Shown here: one piece after another, positions 8,294-15,800 of the stretch
How positions within the stretch are numbered: the stretch's first letter is position 1
Layout: every line of letters starts with the position of its first letter
Source of the DNA: DAIDJM01 sp964250215
GTDB lineage: Bacteria; Pseudomonadota; Alphaproteobacteria; Acetobacterales; Acetobacteraceae
Reading direction: 5' to 3'
DNA: 25,315 bases
NCBI GenBank assembly: GCA_964250215.1
Contig: CAXUEX010000027.1
Span: 1-25,315 of the forward strand
Notes under the pieces: generated by a model
The model's input: only the letters and a program-made list of their open reading frames with translations
Databases searched by the model: none
Told to the model about the DNA's origin: nothing
Translations under genes and position numbers: made by a program

Positions 8294-9958
8294 GTGACCA
8301 CTCCATGCGCTTCGATCGCGCGGCGGTTTAGCAAAATGCCGTGGTTCGGCACAGGGCTCGCGCTGCTGATGCTCCCGGTTGGCGCGCTCGGCGCCGATCT
8401 CGGCAGCGCCGGTGATTTTCAGGTCCGCTGGGACACGACGCTGCGCGCGACGATCGGACTGCGCACCGAAGCCGCCGATCCCGCTTTGCTCGGCAACATC
8501 AATGGCAACGACGGCGACGGCGCGTTCGGCCCCGGCCTGATTTCCGATCGCCTCGACTGGCTATCGGAGCTGGAAATATCGCGCGACGACCTGGGTTTCT
8601 ACATCAGCGGCGATGGCTGGTACGACGGTGCCTATCACGGCAGCACGGCGAACCGCTCGCCGGCCACGTTCAACCCGGTTTCGGTGCCTTACAACCAATT
8701 TCCGAAAGCCACGCAGGCGCTGGACGGCGACATGGCGGAACTGCTGGATGCATACGGTTTCGCGCGGTTCACGCCCGGCGGCTTGCCGCTGACGCTTCGT
8801 CTGGGACGGCAGACGGTGCTGTGGGGCGAAAGCCTGTTCTTCGCCGGCAACTCGATAGCGGGCGCGCAATCGCCGGTGGACGAAATCAAGGCGCTCGGTC
8901 AGCCGCTGGCGCAGAACCGCGAAATCGTGCTGCCGGTGACGCAGGCGAGCGCGCGCCTGGGTCTGGGGAGCGATTTCAGCCTGGAAGCCTATTGGCAATT
9001 CGAATGGCGCCGCGACCGGCTGCCGGGTGTGGCCAGCTATTTCAGCACCGCCGACTATCTCGATGCCGGTGGCGAACGAATTTTTCTGGCTGCGTTGCCG
9101 CAGGCGGCCAGCCCCGGCAGCGGTTTTCCTGCCGGCGGCGGCTATTACGGACCGGCGCAAATCGTCGGCAGCGACACCGATTATGCGCCGGGTCCGATCG
9201 CCGCCATGCTGCGTGCGCCGGATCGCACGCCCGGCGGCGCGGGCCAGTTCGGCGCCGCCTTGCGCTACACCGCCGGCGATTTCGATGCCGGGCTTTATGC
9301 GCTGCGTTTCGCCGCGAAACTGCCGGAGCTTTTCTACACCGCCGGCTACACAGCCGGAACCTACGGCCTGGATTTCCCGCGCGACATCGATCTCTACGGC
9401 GCCAGCCTGAGCCATTCGTGGAACGGCGTGAACCTGGCGGGCGAAATATCCGCGCGCCTAGGAATGCCGCTGCTGAGCGGCGCGTCGCCGCTGTTGCCGG
9501 CGGGCGCGGACGCCATTTATGCAACCGGCACCACGCTGCACGCGGATCTGTCGGCGGATGCGGTGCTACCACCTTCGCGTCTGTGGAACAGCGCGGAGCT
9601 GCTGGGCGAGCTCGCGGCCAACGGCATCGCCACGATCGCCAGCAACGCGGCCGCCCTCGCACCCGGGCGCAGCCGTGCCGCCGCCGCGTTCCGGGTTGCG
9701 TTCACGCCGAGCTATTATGAGCTGGCGCCGAACCTGGATGTTTCGCTGCCGATCGGTATCGGCCTGGGGCTGATCGGCCGTTCCGCGATCGATTCCGGCA
9801 TGAACGCCGGCGGCGGCGATGTGGAAATCGGGATTTCCGCGAGCTATCGCCGCCGCTGGCAGACCAGCCTGCAGTTCACCCACTTCATCGGCGGCCCCGG
9901 CCGGCAATTGCTGGCAGATCGGGATTTCGTCAGCCTTTCCCTATCCAGGTCGTTTTGA
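8294..9958 (+). CDS. DUF1302 outer-membrane beta-barrel protein
   Basis: The 554-residue product has a signal peptide and long amphipathic beta-strand alternation, ending in the Phe-terminated strand VSLSLSRSF, the typical outer-membrane barrel signature recognised by the BAM complex. DUF1302 hallmarks are the early FQVRWDTTLRATIGLRT, the LRLGRQTVLWGESLFF motif near residue 170, and repeated strands such as FTPSYYELAPNLDVSLP. The GTG at 8294 is preferred since it gives the signal peptide a basic n-region (RRFSK); the next start, ATG 8336, would leave no positive charge. Family members pair with DUF1329 proteins and exporters, as here with DUF1329, but no MMPL/RND exporter is in this window. 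A palindrome follows the gene and probably ends transcription. Confidence 0.88.
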   Translation: MTTPCASIARRFSKMPWFGTGLALLMLPVGALGADLGSAGDFQVRWDTTLRATIGLRTEAADPALLGNINGNDGDGAFGPGLISDRLDWLSELEISRDDLGFYISGDGWYDGAYHGSTANRSPATFNPVSVPYNQFPKATQALDGDMAELLDAYGFARFTPGGLPLTLRLGRQTVLWGESLFFAGNSIAGAQSPVDEIKALGQPLAQNREIVLPVTQASARLGLGSDFSLEAYWQFEWRRDRLPGVASYFSTADYLDAGGERIFLAALPQAASPGSGFPAGGGYYGPAQIVGSDTDYAPGPIAAMLRAPDRTPGGAGQFGAALRYTAGDFDAGLYALRFAAKLPELFYTAGYTAGTYGLDFPRDIDLYGASLSHSWNGVNLAGEISARLGMPLLSGASPLLPAGADAIYATGTTLHADLSADAVLPPSRLWNSAELLGELAANGIATIASNAAALAPGRSRAAAAFRVAFTPSYYELAPNLDVSLPIGIGLGLIGRSAIDSGMNAGGGDVEIGISASYRRRWQTSLQFTHFIGGPGRQLLADRDFVSLSLSRSF

Positions 9959-10022
9959 TTTAGCGCAACATCGGCACACACCGCGTCAGCGCGCCGATGA
10001 AGTTGCTCGACAAAACAATGGC

Positions 10023-10076
10023 CTAGAGCGTGACCGGCACCGATGTCCGATTCAATCCGAGCCGGTCACGCTCTAG
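10023..10076. repeat. 16-bp-arm palindrome, likely bidirectional terminator or dispersed repeat
   Basis: CTAGAGCGTGACCGGC at 10023-10038 and its exact complement at 10061-10076 enclose a 22-nt loop containing GATTCAATC. It lies between the convergent DUF1302 gene (ends 9958) and the P450 gene (stop at 10080). The arms and loop match in style the TAGAGC(A/G)TGA...GATTCAATC...TCA-GCTCTA palindromes that I recall as widely dispersed in alphaproteobacterial genomes. A long GC-rich stem in this place can act as a transcription terminator or mRNA stabiliser on both strands. Confidence 0.8.
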
Positions 10077-10079
10077 TTT

Positions 10080-11306
10080 CTACCATTGTGCCGGCAGGGA
10101 AACCAGGCCGCGTAGCGTGATCGTAGGTTTCCATTGCACGTTCCACGGATCCTCGATGCGCATTTCCGGCAGCCGCCGCAGCAATTTGCCGAACGCGACC
10201 TCGCCCTCGATGCGCGCGAGCTGCGCGCCCAGGCAATGATGGATGCCGCCACCGAAGCTGATCGGCCGCACCCCGGGCCGGCCCACATCCAGCACATCCG
10301 GATCGCCCTCGAACGCCGCCGGATCGTGATTGGCGCCGCCCAGCAGCACGATCACCTCCTCGCCGCGTGCGATCTCCTGGTCCAAAATCGTCACATCCTC
10401 GAGCGCCCGGCGCCCGGTGAGCTGCACCGGACTGTCCCAGCGCAGCAGCTCCTCCACCGCGTTCGGGATCAGCGACGGATCCTGCTGCAACCGCCGCAAC
10501 TGCTCCGGATTGCGGTGCAGCGCCAGCATTCCGTTGCCGATCAGGTTGCTGGTGGTTTCGTGGCCGGCGCCGAACAGCAGGCCGATATTCGAAAGCACCT
10601 CCTCGTCGGTCAGCTGGTCATCCGCCTCGCGCGCCACCAGCAGCGCGGTGGTGAGATCCTCGCCGGGATTTTCGCGCCGATAGGCGAACAGTTTTGTAAA
10701 ATACTCGTCCAGCTCGGCAATGCTCGCATTCGCCTCATCGAATTCCTCGCGCGTCAACGGCACCGGATCCAGCACGCGGCCGCGGATCCGGCTTTCGCGC
10801 AGAAAGTAACCGCGGTCCGCTTGCGGCACGCCAAGCATGTCGCAGATCACGATCACCGGCAGGCGATAGGCAAAATCCTGCACCAGATCCATGCCGCCGC
10901 GCGGCAGCGCCGCATCGATCAGCTCGTCCACAATCTGTTCGATGCGCGGCCGCAATGTCTCCATCCGCCGCGCCGTGAATGCCCGGATCACCAGCCCGCG
11001 CATTCGCGTGTGCGAAGGCGGATCCAGGAACAGCATGGTGCGCGTGAGCCATTGAAAGATCGGCTCCATCGCCACGCCCGGATCGACGTGCCCCGCATTG
11101 TCGTGGCCGAAACGCGGATCGCGCAGCAGCGCCGTCACGGCCGCGTGCGGCGAAAGCAGCCAGGGCGGCGAGGGCTCGGCGCCGCCATTGGCGGGCAACA
11201 GCAGCGGCCCCACCGGCGGCGCCCGCCAGAGCGGCGCGAATTCCCGGAGCATCTTGTAGGCAGGATAGGGATTGTCGCGCAGGCCCGGGTCGTCGAAATT
11301 CAACAT
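10080..11306 (-). CDS. Cytochrome P450
   Basis: A soluble bacterial P450 monooxygenase of 408 residues without a membrane anchor, needing ferredoxin and ferredoxin reductase, neither of which is encoded here. The I-helix oxygen-activation motif AGHETT is at 247-252, the K-helix ExxR is in EELLR at 285-289, and the heme loop FGGGIHHCLG at 351-360 has the ligand Cys358. The C-helix segment FLDPPSHTRMRGLV near residue 95 is also typical. The ATG at 11306 is preceded by GAGGGGAA (complement), a strong ribosome site. The general pattern resembles the CYP107-like bacterial P450s, but the substrate cannot be inferred. Neighbouring DUF1302/DUF1329 genes could suggest hydrophobic substrates, only weakly. 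Confidence 0.95.
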   Translation of the reverse strand: MLNFDDPGLRDNPYPAYKMLREFAPLWRAPPVGPLLLPANGGAEPSPPWLLSPHAAVTALLRDPRFGHDNAGHVDPGVAMEPIFQWLTRTMLFLDPPSHTRMRGLVIRAFTARRMETLRPRIEQIVDELIDAALPRGGMDLVQDFAYRLPVIVICDMLGVPQADRGYFLRESRIRGRVLDPVPLTREEFDEANASIAELDEYFTKLFAYRRENPGEDLTTALLVAREADDQLTDEEVLSNIGLLFGAGHETTSNLIGNGMLALHRNPEQLRRLQQDPSLIPNAVEELLRWDSPVQLTGRRALEDVTILDQEIARGEEVIVLLGGANHDPAAFEGDPDVLDVGRPGVRPISFGGGIHHCLGAQLARIEGEVAFGKLLRRLPEMRIEDPWNVQWKPTITLRGLVSLPAQW

Positions 11307-11375
11307 GCGTTCCCCTCGCCCCCGTGCCGGCGAAGACCTTGGCACACAACCGTGGCGCTGGTTAACCCCGTCAAC

Positions 11376-12167
11376 ATGCGAATTGTCACCTGGAACATAA
11401 ATTCGCTCCGGCTGCGCCTGGCACTGCTGGAGCGACTGGTGAGCGCGCTGACGCCGGATGTGATCTGCCTGCAGGAGACGAAGGTGCCGGACGAACGGTT
11501 CCCGGATGCCGCACCCGCCGCCCTCGGCTACCCGCATTTCGTCCGGCGCGGCATGAAGGGCTATAACGGCGTCGCGGTGCTTTCCCGCTATGCCCTGCGC
11601 GAGGTGCCGGCACCCGATTGGTGCGAGCGCGGCGATTGCCGGCATCTGCAGATGGAGGTGGCCGCGCCCGGCGGCGCCATCGAGCTGCACGATTTCTATG
11701 TGCCGGCCGGCGGCGATATTCCGGACCGGGCGCAGAATGCGAAATTCGGCCACAAGCTCGATTTTCTGGCCGAGGCGCGGCAGTGGTTCGCCGCCACCGG
11801 CGTGCGGCCGCGCGCGGTGCTGGTGGGCGATCTGAACGTGGCGCCGTTGGAGCAGGATGTATGGAGCCATCGGCAATTGCTGAACGTGGTCAGTCACACG
11901 CCGGAGGAAGTGGCCCGGCTGCTTGCCTGGCAGCAGACCGGCTGGGTGGATGCAGTGCGCCACTTCGTGCCGGACACGGAAAAGCTCTACACGTGGTGGT
12001 CTTACCGCAATCAGGATTGGCGGCGATCCGATCGCGGCCGGCGGCTGGACCATATCTGGGTGAGCCGCGATCTTCGGCCGAAGCTGCGCCGTTTCGAGGT
12101 GCTGAAGGACGCGCGGGACTGGCCGCAAACGTCCGACCACGTGCCGGTAATGGTGGAGATCGCATGA
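11376..12167 (+). CDS. xth: Exodeoxyribonuclease III (AP endonuclease)
   Basis: Base-excision-repair nuclease that cuts at abasic sites and removes 3'-blocking groups. The 263-residue product begins MRIVTWNINSLRLRL, with Asn7 in the metal site, followed by VICLQETKVPDE (Glu34), VLVGDLNVAP with the Asp/Asn pair, and the C-terminal TSDHVPVMVEI containing the catalytic His. LDHIWVSRDL is another family motif. The ATG at 11376 matches the universal family start; the longer upstream frame is the antisense of the P450 gene. The stop overlaps the dihydroorotase start by ATGA (12164-12167), so both are translated from one message. The P450 gene is divergent, 69 bp away, so promoters for both directions should lie in 11307-11375. 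Confidence 0.94.
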   Translation: MRIVTWNINSLRLRLALLERLVSALTPDVICLQETKVPDERFPDAAPAALGYPHFVRRGMKGYNGVAVLSRYALREVPAPDWCERGDCRHLQMEVAAPGGAIELHDFYVPAGGDIPDRAQNAKFGHKLDFLAEARQWFAATGVRPRAVLVGDLNVAPLEQDVWSHRQLLNVVSHTPEEVARLLAWQQTGWVDAVRHFVPDTEKLYTWWSYRNQDWRRSDRGRRLDHIWVSRDLRPKLRRFEVLKDARDWPQTSDHVPVMVEIA

Positions 12168-13480
12168 GCCTGGATTTCGCGATTGCCGGTGGCACCTGCG
12201 TGCTGCCCTGGGGCATTGTGCAAGCCGATATCGGCGTGCGCCATGGCCGGATCGCGGCGATCGGCGCGCTTTCCGAACCGGCCGCCGAAACCTTCGATGC
12301 GCGCGGCCTGCACGTGCTGCCAGGCTTGATCGATCCGCATGTGCATCTGCGCGATCCTGGCGATGCGGCGGTGGAAGGCATTCCCACCGGCACGCGCGCC
12401 GCGCTGCTCGGCGGCATCGCCACCGTCTTCGACATGCCGAACACCAGCCCGGCGATCACGAACGCCGAAATGCTGGAATGGAAGCAAGCTTACGTCGATG
12501 CGAACAGCTACACCGATTTCGGCATCTATATCGGCGCCACGAAGCAGAACATCGGCGAACTCGCCGCGCTAGAAACCGCCGATGGCGTGTGCGCGATCAA
12601 GCTGTTCGCCGGCAGCAGCACCGGCGATCTGCTGGTGGAGGACGATGCGAGCATCGAAGCCGTGATGCGCGCCGGTCGCCGCCGCATCGCCTTCCATTCC
12701 GAGGACGAGTATCGCTTGCAGTCGCGGCGCGCGATGTTCCACACCGGCATGGCGTATGCGTGCCACATGCAATGGCGCGATCCGGAATGCGCGTTCCTCG
12801 GCACACGCCGCATCGTGGCGCTGGCGCGCAAAACCGGCCGGCCGGCGCATATCGTGCACGTGTCCACGGCCGAGGAATTCGATTTTCTGGCGCGTCATCG
12901 CGACATCGCAACAGCCGAAGTGCTCGTGAACCATCTCACGCAGATGGCGCCGGAATGCTACGAGCAGCTCGGCGGCTATGCGGTGATGAACCCGCCGATC
13001 CGCGACCGGCCGCATTGGCAGGCCGCCTGGGAAGCGGTGCGCGACGGCCGTGTGGATACGCTCGGCTCCGATCACGCGCCGCACAGCCGCGCCGCGAAGG
13101 AGCGTCCGTGGCCAGAAACCGCGGCGGGGCTCACCGGCGTGCAGACCGCGCTGCCCATCATGCTGAACCACGTGAACCAGGGTCGGCTCAGCCTGGAACG
13201 ACTCGTGGATTTGATGGCTGCCGGACCCGCAAGGGTTTACGGCGCGCTGCGCAAAGGCGGGATCCGGGTCGGCTACGACGCGGATTTCTCGATAGTCGAT
13301 CTGCAGCGCCGCCACCGCATCACGCGGGAGTGGATCGCGACCCCCGCCGGCTGGACACCATTCGATGGCATGGCCGTTACGGGCTGGCCGGTGGCTGTCG
13401 TGCTGCATGGCCGAGTCACGATGCGAGATGACGAGGTGATCGGTCGCCCGACCGGCAAACGGGTGAAATTCAGGAGCTGA
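12164..13480 (+). CDS. pyrC: Dihydroorotase, class I type
   Basis: Cyclises carbamoyl-aspartate to dihydroorotate in pyrimidine synthesis. The 438-residue amidohydrolase has PGLIDPHVHLRDPG with zinc ligands His59 and His61, the carboxylated-lysine candidate Lys146 in CAIKLFAGSSTG, His178 in AFHSEDE, His232 in IVHVSTAEE and the catalytic Asp303 in LGSDHAPH. All active-site residues of functional dihydroorotases are present, so it is not the degenerate PyrC-like partner of aspartate transcarbamoylase. The usual REPG after the HxH is RDPG here. No pyrB is adjacent. Hydantoinase/allantoinase relatives share the fold, but the NPPIR segment (276-280) and GSDHAPH fit dihydroorotase best. Coupled to xth by a 4-bp overlap. 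Confidence 0.9.
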   Translation: MSLDFAIAGGTCVLPWGIVQADIGVRHGRIAAIGALSEPAAETFDARGLHVLPGLIDPHVHLRDPGDAAVEGIPTGTRAALLGGIATVFDMPNTSPAITNAEMLEWKQAYVDANSYTDFGIYIGATKQNIGELAALETADGVCAIKLFAGSSTGDLLVEDDASIEAVMRAGRRRIAFHSEDEYRLQSRRAMFHTGMAYACHMQWRDPECAFLGTRRIVALARKTGRPAHIVHVSTAEEFDFLARHRDIATAEVLVNHLTQMAPECYEQLGGYAVMNPPIRDRPHWQAAWEAVRDGRVDTLGSDHAPHSRAAKERPWPETAAGLTGVQTALPIMLNHVNQGRLSLERLVDLMAAGPARVYGALRKGGIRVGYDADFSIVDLQRRHRITREWIATPAGWTPFDGMAVTGWPVAVVLHGRVTMRDDEVIGRPTGKRVKFRS

Positions 13481-13933
13481 CGTGCGTCGGCTAAAAAAAT
13501 GTGTATTTGCGCGCTTCAGTCTCGTTTTTCAGGCAATAGCGACGTTTCTGATAGCTGTGGCCCATAAGCCAAGCCCTTCCTGGCGATAGCGCCACAGCTA
13601 CATCCACCTCCGGGGGAGACGTCTTCTTCTCCCTTCCGGTTTCGTCGTGATCCGGCCGGCGGTGCTGACGCTATCCTCATTCGGCTCAGGCCAAGTCAAA
13701 ATTTCTTTTTGCAGGCAATGGGTTGACCCGAGATCGAGAGCGATGGCACCGGAAGAATAGGGGGTGTGTGAAACGTATCACACTTCGTTTCGCTCCCGTT
13801 GGGTTAAACCTTCGTTCATCTTCGGACAGGGAAGTGCTCGGCCATGTCGTGCTTTGAAACCCCAGAAAGCGGATCGGTGGTGGTTTTTCAGCCACGTTTC
13901 AGTGCGTGCGCAAGTCTCACTTCATGGGACAGG
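13481..13933. other. 453-bp region without a convincing gene
   Basis: The stretch is less GC-rich than its surroundings, with A/T runs at 13494-13500 and 13701-13710, and no open frame with coding-like third positions. It holds a 10-bp inverted repeat (13552-13561 and 13591-13600), a 6-bp one (GAAACG 13770-13775, CGTTTC 13786-13791), and a lone minus-35-like TTGACC at 13723-13728 without a good minus-10. It could contain a small RNA or a long 5' leader for the downstream small gene. I do not recognise a known RNA family in it. Confidence 0.5.
13552..13600. repeat. 10-bp inverted repeat in the gap after dihydroorotase
   Basis: TAGCTGTGGC at 13552-13561 pairs exactly with GCCACAGCTA at 13591-13600, across a 29-nt loop. 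It is not followed by a T-run on either strand. It lies 71 bp after the pyrC stop. It may be a factor-dependent terminator region or the stem of an unannotated RNA. Confidence 0.5.
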
Positions 13934-14260
13934 ATGGAAGTGCATCGCTGGCGCGAGCAGGCCCGCAGCTTCGGCTACGATCGGCTCGTCATTCACGAGC
14001 GTCTCGCCGGAGACCCGCCGGAAGTCGGCAGCTTTCTCTCGGTCTATCGCCGCGGCGAGCCATGGTCGCGTTTCGGCATCACGCGCGTCGCCGGCAGGGT
14101 GCTCGCCTGGTGCTGCCGCACCGGTAGCGATATCGGCCGCTTCGACTCGGTTTCGGCCGCGCTGCATGCGCTGCTTCCCGTCGAGGTGAGCCCAATGGCT
14201 TGCCTGGCGCTCACCGGCGGCGCCGACAACGTCATCCGCTTCGCCGCCCTGCCGAACTGA
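13934..14260 (+). CDS. Small protein of unknown function
   Basis: A 108-residue product that I do not assign to a named family. It has no signal peptide, membrane segment or zinc motif, and it looks like a small soluble alpha/beta protein: MEVHRWREQARSFGYDRLVI, then VGSFLSVYRRGEPWSRFGIT, then a short helix at FDSVSAALHALLPVE. An earlier ATG at 13844 with AGGGAAG upstream would add 30 residues. I prefer 13934 because third-position GC is only about half in the added segment but high after it, and GGGACAGG precedes the ATG. It converges on the thioesterase gene, with 17 bp between the stops. Confidence 0.6.
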   Translation: MEVHRWREQARSFGYDRLVIHERLAGDPPEVGSFLSVYRRGEPWSRFGITRVAGRVLAWCCRTGSDIGRFDSVSAALHALLPVEVSPMACLALTGGADNVIRFAALPN

Positions 14261-14277
14261 GCCGGCGGCCGGGGCGA

Positions 14278-14733
14278 TCAGGCTGCCGGCGGCCGGTGCA
14301 GCCGCGTGAGCGCGGCTCGCAACGCATGGCCGATCGGCACCGGCCGGCGCGTGGCGCGATCGACGAACACATGCACGAACCAGCCCAGCGCCGCCGGAAG
14401 CTCGGCGGCTTGCGCGAACAGCCCGATGCCATAGCGCACCGAGCTGCGGCCCAACGTTTCCACGCGCAACCCGGCCTCCACGGTCTGCGGAAACGCGAGC
14501 GCGCCCACGAACCGGCAATGCGATTCCGCGCAAACGCCGATCGCGGCGCCGGTGTGGATGTCCAGGCCGCCGGCCTCGATGAGAAACCTGTTTATAACTG
14601 TGTCGAAATAGCTGTAATAGGTCACGTTGTTCACGTGGCCGTAGATGTCGTTGTCCATCCAGCGGGTCGGAACGCTGACGAAATGCGGGAAATCGCCCCG
14701 CCTGGCGCCCGCTTTGGCAGGCGCCTCAGCCAA
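14278..14733 (-). CDS. Acyl-CoA thioesterase, hot-dog fold (4HBT type)
   Basis: A small thioesterase of the 4-hydroxybenzoyl-CoA thioesterase/YbgC/FadM class, which hydrolyses acyl-CoA thioesters. The signature RWMDNDIYGHVNNVTYYSYFD contains the catalytic Asp and the GHVNN turn. Later VRYGIGLFAQ and FVHVFVDRATRRPVPI complete the sheet. The start is uncertain: the longest frame (ATG 14790) would overlap cysK by 65 bp, ATG 14658 would remove the conserved FPHFVSVPTRW, and TTG 14733 gives 151 residues and a natural 8-bp overlap with the cysK stop. I use 14733. Its link to cysteine synthesis is probably only transcriptional. The substrate cannot be deduced. Confidence 0.85.
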   Translation of the reverse strand: MAEAPAKAGARRGDFPHFVSVPTRWMDNDIYGHVNNVTYYSYFDTVINRFLIEAGGLDIHTGAAIGVCAESHCRFVGALAFPQTVEAGLRVETLGRSSVRYGIGLFAQAAELPAALGWFVHVFVDRATRRPVPIGHALRAALTRLHRPPAA

Positions 14734-15715
14734 GGCCGGTGAACAGCGGTGTGGAAAGGTAGCGCTCGGCGAAGCTCGGCGCGATGCCAACGATCAGCTT
14801 GCCGGCGTTCGCGGGCTCGCGCGCCAGTTCCAGCGCGGCGTGCAGCATCGCACCGCCAGAAATGCCCAGCGGCAGCCCCTCCAGCCGCGCCGCCCGGCGC
14901 GCCGCGGCCAGCGCCTCGCGTTCCGAAACCGTCACGATCCGGTCGATCTGCCCGCGCTCCAGCACGCCCGGCATGAAACCCGGCCCGATGCCCTGAATAC
15001 CGTGCGGTCCGGGCTCGTCGCCGGAGAGCACGGCGCTTTCGGCCGGCTCCACGCCGACGATCGCAAATCCCGGCCGGCGCGCGCGCAGCGCCCGACCGAT
15101 GCCGGTCAGCGTGCCCCCCGTGCCCACGCCGCCGATCACCATATCCACCAAGCCACCGCTATCGGTCCAGATTTCCTCGGCCGTCGTGGTCTCGTGGATC
15201 GCCGGATTGGCCGGATTGTCGAATTGCCGCGGCATCCAGGCATCCGGCGTGGATGCCTGGATGGCCTCGGCGCGCGCGATCGCGCCGGCCATGCCCAGCT
15301 TCTGCGGCGTGAGTTCCACCTCCGCGCCCATCAGCCGCAACATCCGCCGCCGTTCCAGCGAGGCGCTTTCCGGCATGGTTACAATCAGCCGGTAGCCGCG
15401 CGCCGCCGCCACGAAAGCCAGCGCGATGCCGGTATTGCCGCTGGTCGGTTCCACGAGCACCGAACGCCCCGGTGCGATCTCCCCAGCCGCCTCCGCCGCC
15501 TCCACCATGCCGAGCCCGATCCGGTCCTTCACCGAGCCGAGCGGATTGAAGAACTCCAGCTTGAGCGCCAGGTCGGCCACCAGCCCGTCCGCTTGCGAAA
15601 GCCGCGGCAGCCGCACCATTGGCGTGCCGCCTACGGTTTCCAGCACGTTGGCGTAGATAAGGCCGCGCGGCGCCGCCATTCGCAGCCCGGATTTTCGCGG
15701 CATTCGGTTGGACAT
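14726..15715 (-). CDS. cysK: Cysteine synthase (O-acetylserine sulfhydrylase)
   Basis: PLP-dependent enzyme making cysteine from O-acetylserine and sulfide. The 329-residue protein has NPLGSVKDRIG with the PLP lysine Lys63, the PLP/substrate loop PTSGNTGIAL (91-96), and the phosphate-binding loop GVGTGGTLTGIGR. The AIHETTTAEEIW segment is also characteristic and separates it from cystathionine beta-synthase, as does the lack of CBS domains. The start is taken as ATG 15715; ATG 15703 or 15679 would also leave the catalytic domain intact. It is transcribed divergently from an Rrf2 regulator, with sulfite reductase just beyond, so this is a sulfur-assimilation locus. CysK versus CysM cannot be settled by eye; ETTTAEEIW favours CysK. 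Confidence 0.92.
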   Translation of the reverse strand: MSNRMPRKSGLRMAAPRGLIYANVLETVGGTPMVRLPRLSQADGLVADLALKLEFFNPLGSVKDRIGLGMVEAAEAAGEIAPGRSVLVEPTSGNTGIALAFVAAARGYRLIVTMPESASLERRRMLRLMGAEVELTPQKLGMAGAIARAEAIQASTPDAWMPRQFDNPANPAIHETTTAEEIWTDSGGLVDMVIGGVGTGGTLTGIGRALRARRPGFAIVGVEPAESAVLSGDEPGPHGIQGIGPGFMPGVLERGQIDRIVTVSEREALAAARRAARLEGLPLGISGGAMLHAALELAREPANAGKLIVGIAPSFAERYLSTPLFTGLG

Positions 15716-15730
15716 TGCGGCACCCTGAAG

Positions 15731-15760
15731 GCATTTTGCGGTCTGGCACCGCATTTTGCG
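15731..15760. promoter_or_regulatory. Candidate operator: GCATTTTGCG twice with 20-bp period
   Basis: The decamer GCATTTTGCG occurs at 15731-15740 and again at 15751-15760, exactly 20 bp (about two helical turns) apart, in the 94-bp divergent region between cysK (start 15715) and the Rrf2 regulator (start 15810). Two identical boxes on one face of the helix suggest a protein-binding site controlling one or both genes. The best guess for the protein is the neighbouring Rrf2 regulator. A related box, TTTTGCGCGA (15754-15763), recurs before sulfite reductase at 16401. Confidence 0.5.
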
Positions 15761-15771
15761 CGAATCTGCGG

Positions 15772-15800
15772 CCGGGGAGTAAGCCCCGGATGGTTCGGGG
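15772..15800 (+). promoter_or_regulatory. Possible alternative hairpins over the ribosome site of the Rrf2 gene
   Basis: CCGGGG (15772-15777) pairs with CCCCGG (15784-15789) over a 6-nt loop. The same CCCCG (15784-15788) can instead pair with CGGGG (15796-15800), which is part of the ribosome site GGGGAG (15797-15802) before the ATG at 15810. The two hairpins exclude each other, the usual geometry of a translation switch. The strength of such short stems in vivo is unknown. Confidence 0.35.

Noticed and set aside
13723..13760. TTGACC ... GAATAG as a promoter
   Set aside because: The spacing is 26 bp, too long for a sigma-70 promoter, and the minus-10 match is poor.
13764..14189. Open frame starting MCETYHTSFRS on the plus strand
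   Set aside because: It overlaps the preferred small gene in another frame and becomes a Ser/Arg/Ala-rich shadow after 13934.
14261..14296. GCCGGCGGCCGG direct repeat between the small gene and the thioesterase stop
   Set aside because: Low-complexity GC sequence; one copy is thioesterase coding sequence, so chance is the likely reason.
14734..14790. N-terminal extension of the thioesterase from ATG 14790
   Set aside because: It would overlap cysK by 65 bp, has no ribosome site and adds low-complexity residues not typical of the family.
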